DNA of 64,000 bases from Nocardia sp. GTDB lineage: Bacteria > Actinomycetota > Actinomycetes > Mycobacteriales > Mycobacteriaceae. The DNA lies in assembly GCA_014360565.1 (NCBI GenBank), contig JACIXH010000001.1:1-64000 (forward strand). The letters run 5' to 3'. The notes below the pieces were generated by a model that was given only the letters and a program-made list of their open reading frames with translations, searched no databases and was not told where the DNA came from. Below are positions 59,628 through 64,000 of this stretch, piece by piece; positions within the stretch are counted from its first letter, which is position 1; the number at the start of each line of letters is the position of its first letter. A program made the position numbers and the translations under genes.

Positions 59628-60178
59628 ACCTCGGACCTCCTTTTTCACCGCCAGTCAGCGCACCCTCCCGACGCAACTCCATGGCTACCTTATCCATAAT
59701 CACAACTTGCTTCTGCAACTTGCACTAGCAAGCCACCCCCGCTTAAGGTCACCGTAGCCGACCTGACCGGTCGGCATGGGGCTGCCCTGACCATTGGGGA
59801 GTCCCGGTTCGCTCGAGAAGGGGGCAAGCGAACCGAACAAGGATGGCAGGTACCGCGCGGTACACACTGGCGTGCATCCCGCGGTACCTCCTTCTATCGC
59901 TCTAGGCCGATCTGCTCGCGATCGGCGCCCCATAGAGGTCACCGAATGGCGAATTGACGTGTCGGCTATGGATCCCGAGATAGGCGGCAACTCCCGACCC
60001 GGCCTAATCAAGCTCTCGACAGACTGCGCAGTCAGCATGTTCTCCGACTGCGTCAACTCGAACCGCTGCATCATCTACCTGCGCGACCTCGCCGCCCACA
60101 ATCGGCAACCAGCAGTGCGGGCGCTCGCCGAACAGGTCCCGCCGCGTCGCCTGGTGCGGAGTCCTGCGAGTTCGGACC

Positions 60179-60466
60179 CTACAGTCGTGGATCGTGCACG
60201 AGCCGGAAGTCGTGCAATGGCTCGCCCCGGCCGCCGGCGGCGGTGAACTCGCGGCCGATGACTTCGCCGTCCGGGATGGTGCAGTCGCGGCCGATCACCG
60301 CGGCTGACAGGATCAGCGGGGCCTGGTGCGTGTGCCGTGGCGTCACGCAGTGAGCGTCATCGCCCACGGTCAGCATCACCCACAACGGCACCCGACCGTC
60401 AGGGAGAGCGCAATAGTCGTCGCCGGTACTGGCACTATTGAAGTCGATGCCGTCCTGATCACCCAT
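60179..60466 (-). CDS. Hypothetical protein
   Basis: ORF with consistent frame; start at MGDQDGIDFNSAS; no family recognised. Confidence 0.4.
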   Translation of the reverse strand: MGDQDGIDFNSASTGDDYCALPDGRVPLWVMLTVGDDAHCVTPRHTHQAPLILSAAVIGRDCTIPDGEVIGREFTAAGGRGEPLHDFRLVHDPRL

Positions 60467-60544
60467 GCGGCTGCGCCTTTCTGGCATTCGTCTGCGACCA
60501 GCGACCCCTCAGCGTGGCTGCCGTGTCGGGAGCAGATCGCACGG

Positions 60545-61015
60545 TCAGAAGTAGTCCCTGAGCATCTCGGTCGACCACGGCGCCTGCTCGACGTCGCCGC
60601 GAGGCCCGAACTCGGCGAACCACGGCTTGATATCGAACACAGGAGTGCCGTCAACGGCGTCCAGCTCAGCCACGTGGAGATTGAGACCGTCGACGCGAAG
60701 AAGTCTGGCGCGGGAGACTCCGAGCCAGTTGACGCGACGCATGTTGCGGTGCCCGAAGATCCCGACCTCGGGCCATTCGGGGTTGTCGCGTGCGCTGCGG
60801 GCACCGAAGTGGAGATCGGACTGATCGGCCAGATGGAAGCGGAACACGACCTCAACGTGGGAGAACTGTTCGAGCCCTTTGACGGAATCTTCGCTGAACC
60901 GCGGATCATCGATCCTGATGATCGTCTCAGTGCCGCCCCAATGATCGTCCGTGGGCTCACGGCGCCCACCGATCACGTGTGCGATCGGCACCACTTCGAA
61001 CTTCTCGTCAGTCAT
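60545..61015 (-). CDS. TrmO/TsaA-like SAM-dependent methyltransferase
   Basis: FSHVEVVFRFH, NPEWPEVGIFGHRNMRRVNWLGVSRARLLRVDGLNLHVAELDAVDGTPVFDIKPW. Confidence 0.85.
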   Translation of the reverse strand: MTDEKFEVVPIAHVIGGRREPTDDHWGGTETIIRIDDPRFSEDSVKGLEQFSHVEVVFRFHLADQSDLHFGARSARDNPEWPEVGIFGHRNMRRVNWLGVSRARLLRVDGLNLHVAELDAVDGTPVFDIKPWFAEFGPRGDVEQAPWSTEMLRDYF

Positions 61016-61025
61016 CGTTGCGTTC

Positions 61026-62300
61026 CTATATCCCTTGTGCTTGAAGGTATTCAGTGGCTCGGTCATCAACTTCGGCCAGTCCCGCCACCGCCGATCCACG
61101 ATGTGTTGCGACGGCGGCGCGGATGCCGTGCGCCACGGCGCGTGTGCGACCCGATTGAACCTGCCCCATCGACAGCAGCGCCGACTTCCACGTCGCGCAG
61201 GCTATTTCGAGGGCTCCGCGCTTTGCCTGCACCGCGCCCAGGTAGCCGAGGGTGACCGCGTGAGTTCGCGCGAACGCCTGCGCCTTGCGTTTGCGCACGC
61301 TGCGTTCGAACTGTTGAGCCGCGCCTTCAAGATCGCCGGAATCACGCAGAACACAAGCAGTTTCGTGGGCCAGGCTCGCCTCGGTGAAGAAGAACACCCG
61401 CGAGGGTTCAGCGATTGAGCTCGATGCCGATGCGAGATCCTGTTCGGCGACGATCACAGCCTTCGCGGCCTCCGAGGGATGGCCGGCAGCGCTGAGGGCT
61501 TTCGCGTGAACGATCTTGAGCAATGCGCGCTCGCGTGGCGTGGCGGTGCTGTATCGGGAGCCAGCGACGGAGGCTTCGGCCAATTCGAGCCCTTCCGTGG
61601 CGTGTCCGAGGTCGATGGCCTGGTGTGCCATCGCACGCAAGATGTGGCCGGTCAGCGGAGCGTCTTCCGCCTCGGCAGCGAGCTTGGTGGCTGTCGCGAA
61701 ATAGCGCTGAGCCGCGGAGTGCTCGTCGTTGTCGAAGGCCATCCATCCTGCCAAGTACGCCATCTCAGCCGCTGCCGCGAACATGTCATGGCGTACGACT
61801 TCGTCTGTGTAGGTGCCGTTGAGGTAGTCGACGACCTCACTGCTGAGGTACTGGACAACAGCGCGTCGCCCGTGGCCACCGCCCATGCGCTGTTCGATTT
61901 GGGAGAACAGCGTCATGACGTTGCGGACGTCGGTGACGTCGGAAGATCCGACGTGCCGGATCGTGCTCTGAGCTCTTGCCACTGGCGCAGCGGTGTCGAG
62001 CCATCCAGGCAGCAGTACCGAGGCACCCAATGCTGTCGAGTACCCGCCACGCAGAAACGCGCGTCTTTCCACGTCAGCCTTTCCAAGGTCGGCGAGGGTA
62101 GCGACTGGATCTCGAAGGCCACCGAATCGCGTCTCGTAACACGCTATGACATCCGGCGGGGGTGTGCGCTCGCCGGTCTCGTAGTAGGCCAGCGCGGACT
62201 TCCCGCGATGGATCTGGCCTGCCAACGCAGCCAACGACACGCCCGCGGCCTCGCGGGCGGCTCGAAGCTGCGCACCGACGATAGCGCCGTGACTGTCCAT
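61026..62300 (-). CDS. XRE-family regulator with TPR-like C-terminal region
   Basis: LRAAREAAGVSLAALAGQIHRGKSALAYYETGERTPPPDVIACYE HTH; VERRAFLRGGYS segment; helical repeats. Confidence 0.87.
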   Translation of the reverse strand: MDSHGAIVGAQLRAAREAAGVSLAALAGQIHRGKSALAYYETGERTPPPDVIACYETRFGGLRDPVATLADLGKADVERRAFLRGGYSTALGASVLLPGWLDTAAPVARAQSTIRHVGSSDVTDVRNVMTLFSQIEQRMGGGHGRRAVVQYLSSEVVDYLNGTYTDEVVRHDMFAAAAEMAYLAGWMAFDNDEHSAAQRYFATATKLAAEAEDAPLTGHILRAMAHQAIDLGHATEGLELAEASVAGSRYSTATPRERALLKIVHAKALSAAGHPSEAAKAVIVAEQDLASASSSIAEPSRVFFFTEASLAHETACVLRDSGDLEGAAQQFERSVRKRKAQAFARTHAVTLGYLGAVQAKRGALEIACATWKSALLSMGQVQSGRTRAVAHGIRAAVATHRGSAVAGLAEVDDRATEYLQAQGI

Positions 62301-62690
62301 GCTGTCGAATCATGCCAGCCTGTGGACACGTTGTGGACGGCAAATCTCGCTGAGAATCCACCAGCGTCGCCTGAACCTTGTCGGACAACCGCTGTGTTAC
62401 ATCGGCTTTAGTCCCACGAGCTGTACCGCCGCCACTAGGCAGGAGGTTACGTGCCAGCTGTCCATCGAATCGAACGGCTTCCGCTAGATGGCCGTCGTCA
62501 TCAGCTCCGCTCGGCTCCCATCGAGGATTGCTGGGCACAAGCGTCGCCGACAACGGCCGGACCGTCAGATGGCCTCGGGTTCAGGCACGATGTCGGTCAT
62601 TCCGGGCGCGCAGGTACACGGACATGGCATCACCTGTACCCACGCAACTGCTCGCGCGAACAATGCGGCGGGCCATGGGAATATGTGAGG

Positions 62691-64000
62691 CTAGGCGTTC
62701 AGGGCGGAATGTGCGAGCTCACCGAATTCCCGCACGAGCGGATGGTCGTGGCCGCCGACCCGGGCCATTCGCAGGTGGACGTCGCGAACTGCCTGAACGG
62801 ACCGGGTTGACTTCACCCTGTTGGAGAGGTTCAGGGTGCGGATGCCAGCCTCCCGTGCAGCCTCAAGGTCACCGCGATGGAGGTGAACAGCAGCCAGCGC
62901 AGCGTTCGACATCGCGCCGCGCCGCGCCCGCCCTTGCGACTTGGCGTAGTCGATGGATCGGTTCGCGTGCAACTCCGCTTCGTCGGGGTACCCGATGTCT
63001 CGGAAGGCGTTGGCGATCTCGCCGTGGACGTAGGCCGGGTCGATGAAGCGTGCCCACTCAGGCTCGATTTCTACGTCGACCCGTTCGAAGGCCTTTTCTG
63101 CTTGGGTTATCGCGGCGATCGTTGCACTTCGCTCGCCAGCTGCGGCCAGCGCACGTGCCTCCAGAGTCCACAGGTCCGCCATACAGGCATGGGAATCGCT
63201 CGCGCGGAGCCCGTGCCGACCTGCCTGTGCCAGGCGGCGACCCTCTGCAGGGTTCCCGAGAAGCGTGGCTTGATCTGCCAGACCTGCCAATACATGCGCT
63301 CCGATTGCGGGATCACGTGATTCTTCCGCCAGGCGCAGTGCCTGGATCAGGTAGCGCTGGGCGACACCGTGCTCGCCGTTGTCGAATGCCATCCACCCGA
63401 GCAGGTAGGTCTGTTCTGCCACCGCTCCGTAGAGCTGGTGTTGGACCTCTGCGGTTTGAGAGCGACGCAGCAGGGGGTAGACGTGATTGTTCATGTAGGC
63501 GGCCAAGACCAGGCGGCCCGATCCTCCACCTTGGAAGATGTCGATTTCCTGGAACTTGGAGAACATGTCACGAAGCGCGGCGACATCGTCAAGATGAACG
63601 CGCTGGCCCGCTTGAGGAAGCTGCTCGAGGGTATTGAGTAGCCAGTCGCGCGAAGGCCCGAGACCGGCCAACGCCACAAACGGCGCGGCGGTCAGGAAAC
63701 TACGTCGGTCCACGTCGGCTCTCCCAAGGTCTGCGACAGACTCGATGCTGTCGCTCACTGACGGATGGTAAATGAGCCCACGGTCGCTGTGAGGCTCTCC
63801 GAGTCCCAGATCGTACGTGGTAACCCGGTAGCCGAGTTTGTCCGAAATCAGGTCGGAGATCAGGTCCGGGACGGGCTGGCGAGGTTTACTGCCCTCTATC
63901 CAACGCCGGACAGTTGTGGCGTCCGGCACAACGTGATTATGCCCCCGAGCTGCAGCGCGAGTGGTGATCTCGCGCGCGAACTCCTTATTGCTCAGGCCCG
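62691..64000 (-). CDS. TPR-type transcriptional regulator, 5' end beyond window
   Basis: In-frame upstream of the listed start: GLSNKEFAREITTRAAARGHNHVVPDATTVRRWIEG; then VDRRSFLTAAP and helical repeats. Confidence 0.85.
   Translation of the reverse strand, partial: GLSNKEFAREITTRAAARGHNHVVPDATTVRRWIEGSKPRQPVPDLISDLISDKLGYRVTTYDLGLGEPHSDRGLIYHPSVSDSIESVADLGRADVDRRSFLTAAPFVALAGLGPSRDWLLNTLEQLPQAGQRVHLDDVAALRDMFSKFQEIDIFQGGGSGRLVLAAYMNNHVYPLLRRSQTAEVQHQLYGAVAEQTYLLGWMAFDNGEHGVAQRYLIQALRLAEESRDPAIGAHVLAGLADQATLLGNPAEGRRLAQAGRHGLRASDSHACMADLWTLEARALAAAGERSATIAAITQAEKAFERVDVEIEPEWARFIDPAYVHGEIANAFRDIGYPDEAELHANRSIDYAKSQGRARRGAMSNAALAAVHLHRGDLEAAREAGIRTLNLSNRVKSTRSVQAVRDVHLRMARVGGHDHPLVREFGELAHSALNA

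Noticed and set aside
1-64000. tRNA or rRNA genes, integrase/transposase genes
   Set aside because: None recognised by eye; a tRNAscan/Infernal run would be needed to exclude them firmly.

Overview
High-GC actinobacterial accessory DNA (Nocardia/Rhodococcus-like by codon usage and protein style; inference). Left to right: (1) a conjugation module with a 1.9-kaa MobF-type relaxase/helicase (TraA-like), small YodL-like accessory paralogs and a candidate oriT/iteron region (about 0-9 kb); (2) a defence island holding a complete six-gene type 2 BREX (Pgl) operon, brxHI-brxD-pglZ-pglY-pglX-pglW, all on the minus strand and coupled by 4-nt stop/start overlaps, next to a PGN_0703-like PD-(D/E)XK nuclease and the 5' remnant of an Mrr-like endonuclease whose intact paralog lies at 55.2 kb; (3) a WXG100-like protein plus a WXG/RHS polymorphic toxin with an HNH nuclease tip and a colicin-type immunity gene (28.6-35.5 kb); (4) NUDIX/P-loop-kinase/phosphotransferase cargo with a DUF4238 insertion and gene remnants (35.6-41.2 kb); (5) an unrecognised, probably biosynthetic locus (41.4-54.7 kb) with a non-housekeeping-looking seryl-tRNA synthetase, M20 peptidase, GlcD-GlcE-type fusion oxidase plus short Fe-S partner, Gfo/Idh/MocA dehydrogenase, an orphan nucleotidyltransferase-like protein, a PhyH dioxygenase, a frameshifted glycosyltransferase, a luciferase-like monooxygenase, an SDR epimerase, and a regulator/phosphotransferase pair; (6) an Mrr-like endonuclease, an ImmA/IrrE-two membrane proteins-XRE cassette, a TrmO-like protein and two TPR-type XRE regulators. 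The best candidate for an undescribed system is the SerRS-containing locus. No tRNA, rRNA, CRISPR array or transposase was recognised. All family calls come from reading motifs; no database search was run.
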